Assembly (NCBI RefSeq): GCF_014251795.1
Contig: NZ_CP059201.1
Coordinates: forward strand, 558,001 to 622,000
Direction of reading: 5' to 3'
Length of the DNA: 64,000 nucleotides
DNA from: Blattabacterium cuenoti
GTDB taxonomy: Bacteria > Bacteroidota > Bacteroidia > Flavobacteriales > Blattabacteriaceae
In this document: piece after piece, positions 11,690 to 22,871 of the stretch
Layout of the letters: each line of letters starts with the position of its first letter
Numbering within the stretch: the stretch's first letter is position 1
Notes under the pieces: generated by a model
What the model was told of the DNA's origin: nothing
Seen by the model: only the letters and a program-made list of their open reading frames with translations
Database searches by the model: none
Position numbers and translations under genes: made by a program

Positions 11690-14329
11690 AATTACTGAAT
11701 ATATTTTCAAAAATTTTAAAAGTAAAATTTTTTTTATATCAAAAGATTCTATTATTATAGAATATATAAAAAATAAATACAGTTCAAAATTTAGTTCAGA
11801 AACAAAATTTTTTACAATCAAAGAATTGATTGAAGAAATTTCTGGACTAAAAATTATAGATCATCATTCAATATTACTTTACTTTTTTTCTATTTTAAAA
11901 AAAGATGATTTTACAGAAAAAAAATTTCATGATTTTTTTAATTGGGGCCCTAGAATATTAAATGATTTTCAAAATTTAGATTTAAATCTAGTTGATATTG
12001 AACATTTTTTTTCTTACATGATTTCTACAGAAAAAATAAATAAATGGGATCTTGATCTTTTAAAACAAAAAAATTTTTTTTTTGGGAAAAAATTCATAAA
12101 TACTATTATATTTTACGATCTCAACTTTTAAAAAAAGAAATTGCTTATTACGGAATGCTTTTTAAAACGGCAATCTATCGTTTAGATTCCTTTTTACATA
12201 AAAAGATAAATTTTAAAATTATATTACTTATTATTGATCATGTAGTATTTAATGAATGTGAAAAAATTTTTATTCAAAAAATTATTCAAAAAGGATTAGT
12301 ATATGATTTATATGAAAAAAATATTCCAATTTCATCTTTAAAATCTTTAAATGAGAATCAAATTTTTAATTCAAAAACATTTTTACAAAAAAATTGTTTC
12401 AAAATTGTTTCTGTTTCAAAAGAAATAGAGCAAATAAGAATTGTAAAAAATATTATAGACAAATTAATCAAAAAAAATAAAAATCCTGAAAAAATATTAC
12501 TAATACCAGGAGAAAAAAATTTGACTTTTCCATTAGCAGATGCCATAAAAAAATTAGGTGTTAACATATCTTTAAATATAAATTATTCATTAAATAATAT
12601 TCCTATTTATTACACTTTTTATTCTATATTTCAACTATTAATCAAAAAAAATCAACTTAAAAAATTTTTAAAAAGAGATGTGATAAAAGTGTTGTCCAAT
12701 GGATATATTCAAAAATTTTTCTTAAAAAAAAATTCAATATTAAAAAAATTGAATCAGGAAAATGATTCAGATTTTGTTTGCGAAAATGTAATAAAAAAAT
12801 ATTTATACAGAAATGATCTATGGATGATTTTTCAAATTCAAACTCATGATATAAAAATAATTATTGTAAGTATCATTAGTTTTATTAAAAAATTTAAAAA
12901 ATTTCTTTTTTCAAATAAAAAAAAACACTTTTTAGAATTAAAATTTATTTATAAACTAGAAATTTATATAAAAAAATTAAGGATAATAGTTAGGAAAAAC
13001 AAAAACCTATTTATAGGAATCAATGATATATATAACATATATGAAGAGTTTACTCATACAGAAAATATACGATATATATATAATAAATATAAAAGAGGAT
13101 TGTACATAACAGGTTTTATAGACGTTTTTTTTAAAAATTTTGATTATGTGATCATTACTTCCTTTAATGAAGGAGTCATCCCTCCAAATCATAAGAATTC
13201 TTTTATTCCCTTTAGTATATGTAAAAAATTACAAATCAATAATAATTTTAATGAAAATTTTTATTTTCATCATTTCACGAGAATTATGAAATTCTCAAAA
13301 AAAATATATGCAATATATAAAAATCAACAGGATGAAATTAATTCTGGAGAGAAAAGTCGTTTTATTCATAGAATGGAAATAAATTCAAAAATTTCAGAAG
13401 AAAGAATAAAAAAACCATTCTTTCCTATCAACTTAAAAAGACAACCTATTATTATTAATAAAACAAAATCTATCATTCAATGTTTAGATAAATTAATCAA
13501 TAAAGGATTATCCCCTTCTTCTATTCATTTATATAATGACAATCCTCTTTTATTTTATTATAAGAAGATACTTAAATTGAATGATACAGAAAAAACATCT
13601 CACAAAAAAAAAATAGGGAAAATCATTCATCAGATATTAAAAATTTTATATGATCCTGTAAAAGAAAATTCGATGACTCTCGATTGTATTTATAATATGA
13701 AAAAAAATTATAAATCTATTATAAAAAAAATCATGATAGGAAAAGATGAAATTTTTGAAATTGAAGGAAATAATATGTTTTTTTATCACATTATCAAAAA
13801 TTACATAAAAAATTTTATTTCATGGGATGAAAAATTTATTAAAAATGGACATAAAATCGTTATCAAAGAAATAGAACGAAAAGCATCTGCGATATTAAAA
13901 ATCGGATCAAAAAAAGTAAACTTACATGGGATTATTGATCGTATAGACGAATACGACGGGATTACTCGTATTCTTGATTATAAAATAGGATTTTCAAAAA
14001 TTAAAAAGATTAATATTTCTTCAAAAAATATAAAAAATATTTTTTATGATACAAATTACACGAATACCATGCAATTGTTAATTTATGTTTATTTATGGTT
14101 CAAATCTTCTAGATTCAAAGAATCTCAAAAAAAAACTCCTGTCATTGGAATTGTTTCTCCTGAAATGAATGGAAATATATTGCAAATTCCTGTAAATATT
14201 TTTCGTTTTCAAAATGAAAATACAAATATAACATATGCAGATTATCAAATAAAGATTCTCCCATTTTTGATTCAAAGAATTTATGACATTTTAAATCCTA
14301 ATATTCCAATTATAGAAAAAATTTATTGA
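11670..14329 (+). CDS. PD-(D/E)XK nuclease family protein (AddB/RecB-like), apparent frameshift at T10 run
   Basis: Probably the AddB/RexB-like nuclease partner of a recombination helicase. A GTG at 11670 opens a 153-codon frame ending at 12131, and a second frame continues to 14329. Reading the second frame backwards from about 12083 gives WEKIHKYYYILRSQLLKK and then AYYGMLFKTAIYRLDS, which matches the family segment normally preceding this point. The gene is therefore one of about 886 codons interrupted at the A7/T10 tract 12067-12083; one extra base restores it. The C-terminal nuclease core is visible: HGIIDRIDEYDG and RILDYKIG (Asp and the D-Y-K catalytic motif), about 130 residues before the end. 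No AddA-like helicase is in the window. The 3' end overlaps leuB by 7 bases. Confidence 0.72.
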
Positions 14330-15381
14330 TTTAGAATATATTTTTCTATGTAATTACCTACCTCTTCAGTGGTATAAGATGATTCTATATTCACAATATC
14401 TTGTGTACATACTTTGTTTTCAATAGAATTTTTAACAGCCGCTTCTAAAATATTTTTTTCTTTATGCATTCCAAAATATTCTAACATCATAGATGCTGAA
14501 AGTATACATCCTAAAGGATTTGCTATATTTTTCCCCTTTGCTTGAGGATAAGAACCATGTATCGGTTCAAACATTGCTTGATATTTTCCTATAGAGGCAG
14601 AAGGCAATAACCCTAAAGAACTCGTTAAAACACAGGATTCGTCTGAAAGGATATCTCCAAACATATTATCCGTTAAAATTATATCAAATTTTTCAGGATT
14701 CATAATAATTTGGACAGCTGCATTATCTATATATAAAAAATCTAGATTGACATTTGGATAATCTAACGATATTTTTTGAATGATTTCTCTCCATAATCGA
14801 GATGTTTCTAATACGTTAGCTTTATCCACCAATGTTACTTTTTTTTTACGATTCATAGCAGCTTGAAAAGCCATTTCTCCAATCCTCTCAATTTCTTTTT
14901 TAGAATAAATACAATAATCATAAGCTATTTCTCCATTTTCTGAACGACCTTTTTTACCAAAATAAATTCCACTTGTTAATTCACGGTATATAATAAAATC
15001 AACTTTTTTTAGTAATTTTTTTTTTATAGGAGATTTATTTAGTTTTGGAAAAACTATTATAGGACGAATATTACAATATAAATCCATTTTTTTTCTTAGT
15101 TTTAATAATCCATCTTCAGGCCTCATCCCTCTCGGGTTATGATCATGTTTTGGATCTCCTACACAAGAAAACAAAATAGCGTCAGATTTTAAACAATTAT
15201 TTATAGTTTCTTCTGGCATAGGATTTCCTAATTGATCTATAGCTTTAGATCCAGCTAAAACATTTTGATAACGAAAATCGTGATCATATTTTATAGCTAC
15301 GGAATTTAAAACTTTTATGGTTTGTTGAATAATTTCTGGACCAATTCCATCTCCTTCTATTACAGAAATATTTTTAATCAT
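14323..15381 (-). CDS. leuB: 3-isopropylmalate dehydrogenase
   Basis: Oxidatively decarboxylates 3-isopropylmalate in leucine synthesis. The 352-residue protein begins with IAVIEGDGIGPEI-like ISVIEGDGIGPEIIQ. It carries the substrate Tyr region IIYRELTSGIYFGKKG, DKANVLETSRLWRE, and the metal/NAD signature DIILTDNMFGDILSDE. The length is normal. It is the last gene of the leuA-leuC-leuD-leuB run, one base after leuD. Confidence 0.96.
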   Translation of the reverse strand: MIKNISVIEGDGIGPEIIQQTIKVLNSVAIKYDHDFRYQNVLAGSKAIDQLGNPMPEETINNCLKSDAILFSCVGDPKHDHNPRGMRPEDGLLKLRKKMDLYCNIRPIIVFPKLNKSPIKKKLLKKVDFIIYRELTSGIYFGKKGRSENGEIAYDYCIYSKKEIERIGEMAFQAAMNRKKKVTLVDKANVLETSRLWREIIQKISLDYPNVNLDFLYIDNAAVQIIMNPEKFDIILTDNMFGDILSDESCVLTSSLGLLPSASIGKYQAMFEPIHGSYPQAKGKNIANPLGCILSASMMLEYFGMHKEKNILEAAVKNSIENKVCTQDIVNIESSYTTEEVGNYIEKYILNQ

Positions 15382-15382
15382 G

Positions 15383-15976
15383 TTAAAAAAATTTTCTATT
15401 TTTTTCGAAAGTTTCTACATCATTTTTAATAGAGATCAAAAAATCTATATCGTCATATCCATTTATAAAACAATTTTTTTTGTATGGATGTATATAGAAT
15501 TTATGAAATTCTCCTGTTTCTATTATTGTAATCTTTTGATTGATTAAATCAATTTTTATCTTAGTTTTTGGATTTTTTTCAACTGTATAAAATAACTTTT
15601 TTAAAAAATATTCAGAAACTTCTACAGGTAATAATCCATTATTTAATGCATTTTCTTTAAAAATATCAGCAAAAAAACTAGAAATGATAACCCTAAATCC
15701 ATAATCAAAAATAGCCCATACAGCATGTTCACGGCTAGATCCACATCCAAAATTTCTTCCTGAAAGAAGAATTTTTCCATGAAAATTAGAATTATTTAAT
15801 ATGAAATCCTTATTTAAAGATCCATTTTTTTTATAGCGCCAATCCATAAAAATATTTTTTACGCATTTTTCACGTTTAATTTCTTTTAAAAAACGAGCAG
15901 GAATAATTTGATCCGTATCTACATCTTCTATAAATAATGGAACAGCTTGACTAATAAACATCGTTAATTTTTCCAT
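15383..15976 (-). CDS. leuD: 3-isopropylmalate dehydratase small subunit
   Basis: Swivel-domain subunit that pairs with LeuC to isomerise 2- to 3-isopropylmalate. The 197-residue protein has the family start [20 protein letters not shown] and the signature [18 protein letters not shown] kept the ATG at 15976, which overlaps leuC by 26 bases, because the next ATG (15961) would shorten a conserved N-terminus. Confidence 0.95.
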   Translation of the reverse strand: MEKLTMFISQAVPLFIEDVDTDQIIPARFLKEIKREKCVKNIFMDWRYKKNGSLNKDFILNNSNFHGKILLSGRNFGCGSSREHAVWAIFDYGFRVIISSFFADIFKENALNNGLLPVEVSEYFLKKLFYTVEKNPKTKIKIDLINQKITIIETGEFHKFYIHPYKKNCFINGYDDIDFLISIKNDVETFEKNRKFF

Positions 15977-17351
15977 GAATATATTTATTAATATCTACAA
16001 TTTCACCTTCGATAGCTATAATAGCTGCAGTTAAAGGACTTGCAAGTAAAGTACGAGATCCTGGTCCTTGTCTTCCTTCAAAATTTCTATTAGATGTAGA
16101 AATACAATATTCTCCTGAAGGAATCTTATCTTCATTCATTCCTAAACAAGCAGAACATCCAGACTGACGAAAATCAAATCCAGATTCTTGAAAAATTTTA
16201 TCCAATCCTTCTTTTTTCACTTGTTTGATAACCTGATTTGATCCAGGAACAATCATTGCTTGTACATGATTCGCTTTTTTTTTACCTTTTATCACAGAAG
16301 CTACTAATCTTAGATCTTCTATTCTAGAATTTGTGCAACTTCCTATGAAAATATAATTAATCCTTTTTCCTAACAAAGATTCATTTAATGCAAATCCCAT
16401 ATACTCTAAAGATTTAGAATCTACATTTGATTTCGGTATTTTTTCAGATATTTTGATTGACATTCCAGGATTCGTTCCATAAGTGATCATAGGTTCAATA
16501 TCTTCCGCATTTAATATATGTTCTTTATCAAAAATTGTATTTTTATCTGTTATTAAAGATTCCCAATATTCTATAACTTTTTTTTCTTTTTTTCTAAATT
16601 TTTGGAAATACTGACATTTTTTTACATAATCAAATGTAATTTTGTCTGGAGCTATTAATCCACCTTTTGCTCCCATTTCAATGCTCATATTACAAATAGT
16701 CATTCTCCCTTCCATGCTCATTTTTTTAATAACAGAACCCGTATATTCTATAAAATATCCAATTCCAGCATCTACTCCTAATTTTGATATGATATATAAA
16801 ATCACATCTTTTGGAGTAACTCCTTTCCTTAACTCTCCATTTAATTGGATTCTCATTTGTTTCGGTTTTGACAACAATAAACATTGACTAGCCATTACCA
16901 TAGTAACTTGACTAGTTCCAATTCCAAAAGCAATACAACCAAAAGCTCCATGAGTGGAAGTGTGACTATCACCACAAACTATTGTCATACCTGGTAAGGT
17001 ATAACCTAATTCAGGTCCAATAACATGAACTATTCCATTATTTTCATCTCCTAGTCCATATAATGTAATTCCAAATTGATTACAATTATCTGTTAATAAG
17101 CTTACTTGTTTTCTAGATAAAGGATCAGAAATAGGTAAATGTTGATTAATTGTAGGAATATTATGATCTGCAGTTGCTATAATTTGATTTGGTCTAAAAA
17201 CAGGAAGATTTCTTTTTTTTAACTCTAAAAAAGCTTGAGGACTTGTTACTTCATGTATATAATGTCTATCTATATAAAGAACATATATTTCATTTTCCAA
17301 TTTTTTAACAATATGCACTTCCCAAATTTTATCAAATAATGATTTTTGCAT
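15951..17351 (-). CDS. leuC: 3-isopropylmalate dehydratase large subunit
   Basis: The [4Fe-4S] subunit of isopropylmalate isomerase. The ATG at 17351 (466 residues, [15 protein letters not shown]) matches the family start and gives a 4-base gap to leuA; an ATG at 17366 would overlap leuA. Visible motifs are [28 protein letters not shown] and [10 protein letters not shown], which hold the three cluster-ligand Cys. The enzyme depends on Fe-S assembly, and the suf operon lies at 56-61.5 kb. Confidence 0.96.
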   Translation of the reverse strand: MQKSLFDKIWEVHIVKKLENEIYVLYIDRHYIHEVTSPQAFLELKKRNLPVFRPNQIIATADHNIPTINQHLPISDPLSRKQVSLLTDNCNQFGITLYGLGDENNGIVHVIGPELGYTLPGMTIVCGDSHTSTHGAFGCIAFGIGTSQVTMVMASQCLLLSKPKQMRIQLNGELRKGVTPKDVILYIISKLGVDAGIGYFIEYTGSVIKKMSMEGRMTICNMSIEMGAKGGLIAPDKITFDYVKKCQYFQKFRKKEKKVIEYWESLITDKNTIFDKEHILNAEDIEPMITYGTNPGMSIKISEKIPKSNVDSKSLEYMGFALNESLLGKRINYIFIGSCTNSRIEDLRLVASVIKGKKKANHVQAMIVPGSNQVIKQVKKEGLDKIFQESGFDFRQSGCSACLGMNEDKIPSGEYCISTSNRNFEGRQGPGSRTLLASPLTAAIIAIEGEIVDINKYIHGKINDVY

Positions 17352-17355
17352 TTTT

Positions 17356-18576
17356 TTATACAACATTTATTCTTATACTATTCGTTGTATTAGTAGTATG
17401 CAACATTTGATTATTTTTTTCATTTAAATTAGCTTGTTTTAATATTATTTTTAATTCTGTATCGGTAATTTCTTTTTTCTTGTCTGCATACTCTAAAAAA
17501 ACAGAATAAACCAAATCTAAAGAATTTTTGTTTAGCAAATAGCCTAATTTTTTATAACGATAAGCTAAAGCTGCTCTTCCACTTCTAGCTGTAAGAATGA
17601 TTGAAGATTCATTTATACCAACATCTTCTGGATTAATACTTTCATAAGTCTCTCTTTTTTTTATAATCCCATCCTGATGGATTCCAGAAGAATGAGAAAA
17701 AGCGTTAGTTCCTACTATAGCCTTATTCGCTTGTATTTTCATTCCTGTACTTTCAGATACCAAATTACTTATAGAAGAAATTAATTTTGTATTAATGTTA
17801 GTAAATAAATTTAAATGGGAATTTTGTTTAATAATCATTACAATTTCTTCGAGTGAAGTATTTCCTGCTCTTTCTCCAATTCCATTAATAGTACACTCTA
17901 CTTGTTCCGCTCCATTCATTATTCCAGCTAATGAATTAGCTGTAGCCAATCCTAAATCGTTGTGACAATGAGTAGATAATATCGTTTTATGAATTCCTTT
18001 TACATTTTCTTTTAAAAAACGTATTTTATTTCCATATTCTTCTGGCAAGCAATAACCTGTAGTGTCCGGAATATTAATGACTGTAGCTCCATATTTGATC
18101 ACATTTTCACAAACTTTTGCTAAAAATTCATTTTCTGTACGTCCTGCATCTTCAGCATAAAACTCTACATCTTCTACAAATTTTTTTGCATATTTTACCG
18201 CATGGATAGCTTGTTCTATAATTTTTTCTGGAGTACTATTAAATTTATAACGGATATGACAATTTGAAGTTCCTATTCCAGTGTGAATTCTAGGTTTTTT
18301 GGCATATTTTAATGACAATGCTGCCATTTCTATATCTTTTTCTACAGCTCTAGATAAGGCACAAACTATAGTTTTTGAAACCGATCTACAAATCTCTTGA
18401 ACCGATTTATAATCTTCTGGACTTGAAGTGGGAAATCCAGCTTCTATCACATCAACTCCTAAAACTTCTAATTTTTTAGCTATTATGACTTTTTCTTTAG
18501 CATTCAATTTACATCCTGGTACTTGTTCACCATCTCGCAAAGATGTATCAAAAATTTGTATTCTATTTTTTCCCAT
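17356..18576 (-). CDS. leuA: 2-isopropylmalate synthase
   Basis: Condenses acetyl-CoA with 2-ketoisovalerate, the committed step of leucine synthesis. The 406-residue protein has the DSREM-type HMGL-like core: [15 protein letters not shown] at the N-terminus, the [15 protein letters not shown] metal-ligand motif and the [13 protein letters not shown] motif. The core and subdomains are complete. It ends about 120 residues short of E. coli-type LeuA, so the C-terminal leucine-binding regulatory domain is missing. Short LeuA proteins occur in Bacteroidetes, so weak or absent feedback inhibition is inference. It is first in the leu operon. Confidence 0.95.
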   Translation of the reverse strand: MGKNRIQIFDTSLRDGEQVPGCKLNAKEKVIIAKKLEVLGVDVIEAGFPTSSPEDYKSVQEICRSVSKTIVCALSRAVEKDIEMAALSLKYAKKPRIHTGIGTSNCHIRYKFNSTPEKIIEQAIHAVKYAKKFVEDVEFYAEDAGRTENEFLAKVCENVIKYGATVINIPDTTGYCLPEEYGNKIRFLKENVKGIHKTILSTHCHNDLGLATANSLAGIMNGAEQVECTINGIGERAGNTSLEEIVMIIKQNSHLNLFTNINTKLISSISNLVSESTGMKIQANKAIVGTNAFSHSSGIHQDGIIKKRETYESINPEDVGINESSIILTARSGRAALAYRYKKLGYLLNKNSLDLVYSVFLEYADKKKEITDTELKIILKQANLNEKNNQMLHTTNTTNSIRINVV

Positions 18577-18595
18577 AAGATTGGATTAGTTTTAT

Positions 18596-18603
18596 CAAAA
18601 CTA
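18596..18603 (-). promoter_or_regulatory. Candidate -7 box for the leu operon
   Basis: Read on the minus strand the bases are TAGTTTTG, matching TAnnTTTG, 19 bases upstream of the leuA ATG. No well-placed -33 element was seen. Confidence 0.35.
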
Positions 18604-18634
18604 TTTTTTCCAAAAAGAAAATAGAAATTAATTA

Positions 18635-18649
18635 TTGTAAGACTTACAA
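18635..18649. repeat. Inverted repeat in the leuA upstream region
   Basis: TTGTAAG (18635-18641) and CTTACAA (18643-18649) form a perfect 7-bp dyad around one base. It lies in the 139-base divergent region between leuA and the hypothetical gene at 18716. Its shape and position suit an operator, but no regulator can be named. Confidence 0.35.
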
Positions 18650-18715
18650 GATCTAATTAATAAAATTATTTTATATTATTCTATTAATCAAATAAAATAT
18701 CGTCATAAAATTACA

Positions 18716-20266
18716 ATGTCTAATTACAAAAATAAATCGGATCATCTTTTTTTATTAATTCAAACTTTATCGAAATCCGAAAAAAGAAATTTTAGACTTT
18801 ATGCCAATCGCATCAAAAGAAACAAAAAAGCTAAGTTCATGAAACTATTTGAAATCATGAACAAAATAAATTCTTATAATGAGCAAAAAATATTGAATAA
18901 TACACTTATAAAAAAAGAACAATTATCTAATATGAAAGCTCATTTATATAATCAAATTTTGATTAGTCTAAAAAAATTGCAACATACTTATGATATACAA
19001 ATACGTGAGTATTTAGATTTTGCTAAAATTTTATACAATAAAGGTTTATATATACAAAGCTTAAAATTTTTAGGAAAAGCAAAAATTGTTGCTAGATGTT
19101 ATGAATCTAATACCATTTTATTAGAAATAGTAGAATTTGAAAAAATGATAGAATCTCAACATATAACTAGAAGTCTTTATTCTAGATCTGGAGAATTATC
19201 CGCTGATTCACAAGAATTAATTGAAAAAATTCAATGTAATAATGCATTATCTAGTCTTTCTCTAGAATTATATGGTTTATATCTAAAAGTAGGATATGTT
19301 AGAAATGAAAAAGATAAAATATTTATAGAAACATATTTTCGTACAAATCTTCCAAAATTTGATATTGATAAACTTAATTTTTACGAAAAATTATTCCTAT
19401 ATCAAGCTCAAGTATGGTATCATTATATCAGACAAGATTTCATAATGTGCTATAGATCATCTTATAAATGGGTAGAGTTATTTCAAAATCATACAAAAGC
19501 AAAAAAAATAGCACCTGTCAGTTATTTAAAAGGATATCATTATTTATTAGATACCTTATTTTATTTAAATCATTATTCAAAATTTGTTGATGTTCTTCAA
19601 AAGTTTGAACAAGAAGTGAAAAATGGAGAAATTTTGATAAATGGAAATACTAAAATATTAATTTTTATGTACACATATACTAACCGTATTAATAAACATT
19701 ATATGGAAGGAAGCTTTTCGGAAGGAATTAAAAAAGTAATTCCACCACTATTTATAGAATTAAAAAAAATTTTTAATTACTTGGATTCTCATTATATCAT
19801 GGTTCTTTACTACAAAATTGCTTGTTTATATTTTGGAAGTGGAGATAATCAAAATACCATTCGGTATTTGTCAAAAATTATGGAAAATAAAAAAAAAAAT
19901 TTACGACAAGATTTACAATGTTTTGCTAGACTTTTACACTTAATTGCTTGTTATGAAAGTGGTTTAGACGAAAATATGGATCAAAAAATTCAATCTGCAT
20001 ACAAATTTTTTATCCAAATGGATGATTGGTATATTGTACAAAAGAAAATCATTCATTTTTTTAAAAACTTAGGGAATGTATATCCACACCAAATTAGAAA
20101 TCAATTTAAAAAATTAAGAGATAAATTAGTGAAATATAATGACCACCCTTATGAAAAAAGAACTTTTTTATATTTAGATATCATTTCTTGGTTAAATTCT
20201 AAGATAGAGAATAAATCTGTAGAATTGATTATAAAAGAAAAATTTTTAAAAAATCATCAAAAATAA
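18716..20266 (+). CDS. Conserved hypothetical protein, helical-repeat-like
   Basis: A 516-residue soluble protein I do not recognise as a named family. The N-terminal segment (LFLLIQTLSKSEKRNFRLYANRI) is followed by predominantly helical sequence. Repeated Tyr/Leu-rich helix pairs such as EKLFLYQAQVWYHYIRQDF and ARLLHLIACYESGLDENM suggest a TPR-like solenoid. There is no signal peptide, membrane helix or catalytic motif. Proteins of this length and style are common as Bacteroidetes hypotheticals. Retention at full length in such a reduced genome suggests a needed, probably scaffolding, role (inference). Confidence 0.7.
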   Translation: MSNYKNKSDHLFLLIQTLSKSEKRNFRLYANRIKRNKKAKFMKLFEIMNKINSYNEQKILNNTLIKKEQLSNMKAHLYNQILISLKKLQHTYDIQIREYLDFAKILYNKGLYIQSLKFLGKAKIVARCYESNTILLEIVEFEKMIESQHITRSLYSRSGELSADSQELIEKIQCNNALSSLSLELYGLYLKVGYVRNEKDKIFIETYFRTNLPKFDIDKLNFYEKLFLYQAQVWYHYIRQDFIMCYRSSYKWVELFQNHTKAKKIAPVSYLKGYHYLLDTLFYLNHYSKFVDVLQKFEQEVKNGEILINGNTKILIFMYTYTNRINKHYMEGSFSEGIKKVIPPLFIELKKIFNYLDSHYIMVLYYKIACLYFGSGDNQNTIRYLSKIMENKKKNLRQDLQCFARLLHLIACYESGLDENMDQKIQSAYKFFIQMDDWYIVQKKIIHFFKNLGNVYPHQIRNQFKKLRDKLVKYNDHPYEKRTFLYLDIISWLNSKIENKSVELIIKEKFLKNHQK

Positions 20267-20272
20267 TTGAAA

Positions 20273-20635
20273 TTAATTTAATAAAAATATAATATTAAAA
20301 AAAACAATCATAAAATATGAAAAAATAAAATGAATTAAATATTTCAAAAAAAAAGAAATATTTGAAACATCATAAGTAATTAAATAAAAAAAAATAAAGA
20401 TGCTAAAAAATAATCTCATTATTACACATAATATATAAACATGTGTAGTATACTTGCATTTATTTTTTTTATTTCTTAATAAGAATAGAAAAAATAAACT
20501 ATTTATAGGCAATAAAAAAATATATATTTTTAATGTAAAAGAAAAACTGTCTTTTACAAAAAAAGTGCAAAACATGATATGAATTAAACTAAAAAAAAAA
20601 GTGAATAAATTATATGTTGCAATTTTTTTTATCAT
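20273..20635 (-). CDS. Small integral membrane protein, unknown function
   Basis: A 120-residue very hydrophobic protein with about four membrane segments (residues near 8-28, 33-53, 65-85 and 92-118) and a short Lys/Asn-rich loop (RNKKNKCKYTTH) between segments 2 and 3. No signature motif is visible. Its 3' end is 6 bases from the convergent hypothetical gene. It could be a diverged lineage-specific membrane protein or a gene drifting toward loss. Confidence 0.5.
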   Translation of the reverse strand: MIKKIATYNLFTFFFSLIHIMFCTFFVKDSFSFTLKIYIFLLPINSLFFLFLLRNKKNKCKYTTHVYILCVIMRLFFSIFIFFYLITYDVSNISFFLKYLIHFIFSYFMIVFFNIIFLLN

Positions 20636-20691
20636 ATTTATTTGTCATAATTGAATAATTTAAAATTATTTTTATCATTTATTCTTGTTCT

Positions 20692-21966
20692 ATGAATGAT
20701 ATCATGAATGAACTCTATTGGAGAGGTTTAATTAAAAATAAAGTACCAGGTATAGAAAATTTATTAAAAAAACCTACTACAATGTATATAGGTTTTGATC
20801 CTACATCTGATTCTTTACACCTAGGAAATCTTTTACCTATTATCATGTTAATTCATTTTCAAAAAAAGGGACATAAATCTTTAGCATTAATTGGTGAAGC
20901 AACTGGATTTATAGGAGATCCTTCCGGTAAAAAGGATAAAAGAATCTTTTTAAGTAAAGAAATTTTGCAAAAAAATACGGAATCTATAAAAAATCAAATA
21001 TTAAAGCTTTTGAAGTTTTATTCAGAAAAAATAGAATTATTAAACAATTATGATTGGATTCAAAACATTTATTTTATAGATTTTATTCGTGAAATAGGAA
21101 AACATTTTCCTATAAATTATATGATATCTAAAGATTCTGTAAAAAAAAGAATTCATAATCAAAAAAACGGAATATCCTTCACTGAATTCTCTTATTCTCT
21201 TATACAAGGATATGATTTTTTATATTTAAATCAAGTAAAAAATTGTCAATTACAAATAGGAGGATCTGATCAATGGGGAAATATCACTACAGGGATCGAA
21301 CTAATTCGAAAAAAAACAGGAAAAAAAGCATATGGAATTACTTTTCCTTTAATTATAAAACCTAATGGAATTAAATTTGGTAAAAGTGATAAAGGGAAAA
21401 ATATATGGTTAAATGAAAAAAAAACTTCCCCATACAAATTTTATCAATTCTGGATGAATATTTCTGATGTAGAAATTGAAAAATACATGAGGATATACAC
21501 TTTTTTTTCAAAAGAAGAAATTGAAGATTTAATTCTTCAACATAGAAAACATCCAAATAAAAGATTGTTACAAAGAAAACTAGCTAATGAAATAACTGAA
21601 TGGGTTCATGGAAAAAAAATTTCCAAAAAAATAATGGAAATCACAAATGTGTTATTTGAAAAAAGAAATGAATCTTATCAATCATTGGATGATAAGATTT
21701 TGATTTCTATATATAATCATATTCCACATATGGTTATATCTTGTGAAGAATTTGAAAAAGGAATTTTTTTATTAGATATTTTAAAAAAAAGTAGTTTTTT
21801 TTCTTCAAAAAGTGAAGTTAATCGTGCTTTAAAAGTGAATTCAATTCACTTAAATAAAATTTTGATAAAAGAAAATATTTTGATTACAAAAAAAAACATA
21901 ATAGGAAAAAAATATATTTTATTCCAATTTGGAAAAAAAGAATTTTTCATTATAAAAATTGAATAA
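20692..21966 (+). CDS. tyrS: Tyrosyl-tRNA synthetase
   Basis: Charges tRNA-Tyr. The 424-residue class I enzyme shows the HIGH-like motif in DSLHLGNLLPI, the Tyr/tRNA segment QGYDFLYLNQ, GGSDQWGNITTG, and the KMSKS-equivalent KFGKSDKGKNIWL. A C-terminal S4 domain (SSKSEVNRALKVNSIHLNK) is present. An alternative ATG is at 20704. The 3' end is 2 bases from convergent era. Confidence 0.95.
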   Translation: MNDIMNELYWRGLIKNKVPGIENLLKKPTTMYIGFDPTSDSLHLGNLLPIIMLIHFQKKGHKSLALIGEATGFIGDPSGKKDKRIFLSKEILQKNTESIKNQILKLLKFYSEKIELLNNYDWIQNIYFIDFIREIGKHFPINYMISKDSVKKRIHNQKNGISFTEFSYSLIQGYDFLYLNQVKNCQLQIGGSDQWGNITTGIELIRKKTGKKAYGITFPLIIKPNGIKFGKSDKGKNIWLNEKKTSPYKFYQFWMNISDVEIEKYMRIYTFFSKEEIEDLILQHRKHPNKRLLQRKLANEITEWVHGKKISKKIMEITNVLFEKRNESYQSLDDKILISIYNHIPHMVISCEEFEKGIFLLDILKKSSFFSSKSEVNRALKVNSIHLNKILIKENILITKKNIIGKKYILFQFGKKEFFIIKIE

Positions 21967-21968
21967 AT

Positions 21969-22859
21969 TTAATATCCAAAATATTTTAATTTTTTATAAT
22001 CATGTCGCCAGTTTTTACAAACTTTTACATAAAATATTAATTTTATTTTTTTTTTGAAAAAAAGTTCTATACTATTTGTAGAAATAAGTTTCAATTTTTG
22101 AATAACACTTCCCCTCTCTCCTATTAATATCCCTTTTTGAGAATCTCGTTCTACATATAGATATGATAATATATGTATGAAAGCATTTTGTTTTTTAAAA
22201 AATTTTGTCTGTATTTCTACCGAATAAGGTATTTCTTTTTTATATAAAAAAAATATTTTTTCCCTAATTATTTCATTTACAAAAAAATATTCAGGTTTAT
22301 TACTTAAATAGTCTTTAGGATAATAAGCTGGATGTTCAGATAATAAAGATATAATTTTATTCATTAATAGATCTTGATTCATTTTTTTTAATGCAGATAT
22401 TGGTAATATTTCTAAATGAGGAAATGATCTATGCCAATAATTCATTGTATCATACAATGTATCTACTCTAGATTGTGTTTTTATTTGATCTATTTTATTA
22501 ATTAATATAATAATAGGTACATCTTTATTTTTTATTTTTTTAATATAATTGAATATTGAGACATCTTCAAATTTCCCTACTTCTGTAAGAAGTAATATAA
22601 TATCTGCATCTTCTAACGATTTTTTGACATCTCGCATCATAATTTTTTGCATGGTATAAACAGGACTAATAATTCCTGGAGTATCAGAAAATATAATCTG
22701 AAGATTCGATTTATTTATAAATCCTAATATTCTATGACGAGTAGTTTGTGGTTTATGTGTTACGATAGAAAGTTTTTTTCCTACAAGAGAATTGATTAAA
22801 GTAGATTTTCCTACGTTAGGAGATCCTATAATGTTAACAAAACCAGATTTATGAATCAC
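21969..22859 (-). CDS. era: GTPase Era
   Basis: Binds 16S rRNA and assists small-subunit maturation. The 296-residue protein has G1 GSPNVGKSTLINSL, G3 DTPGI and G4 NKIDQ, with a C-terminal KH domain (about residues 205-285, KGILIGERGSVIQKL). The start codon is GTG at 22859, giving (M)IHKSGFVNIIGSPNVG as in the family. It lies 12 bases after clpB on the same strand. Confidence 0.94.
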   Translation of the reverse strand: MIHKSGFVNIIGSPNVGKSTLINSLVGKKLSIVTHKPQTTRHRILGFINKSNLQIIFSDTPGIISPVYTMQKIMMRDVKKSLEDADIILLLTEVGKFEDVSIFNYIKKIKNKDVPIIILINKIDQIKTQSRVDTLYDTMNYWHRSFPHLEILPISALKKMNQDLLMNKIISLLSEHPAYYPKDYLSNKPEYFFVNEIIREKIFFLYKKEIPYSVEIQTKFFKKQNAFIHILSYLYVERDSQKGILIGERGSVIQKLKLISTNSIELFFKKKIKLIFYVKVCKNWRHDYKKLKYFGY

Positions 22860-22871
22860 TTATTCAAATTT

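Noticed and set aside
17356-18576. LeuA truncation as a new loss
   Set aside because: The missing C-terminal regulatory domain is also absent from many Bacteroidetes LeuA proteins, so it is likely ancestral.
20273-20635. Divergent toxin or holin-like role for the small membrane protein
   Set aside because: It is only hydrophobic sequence with no family motif or partner gene; a function would be invented.
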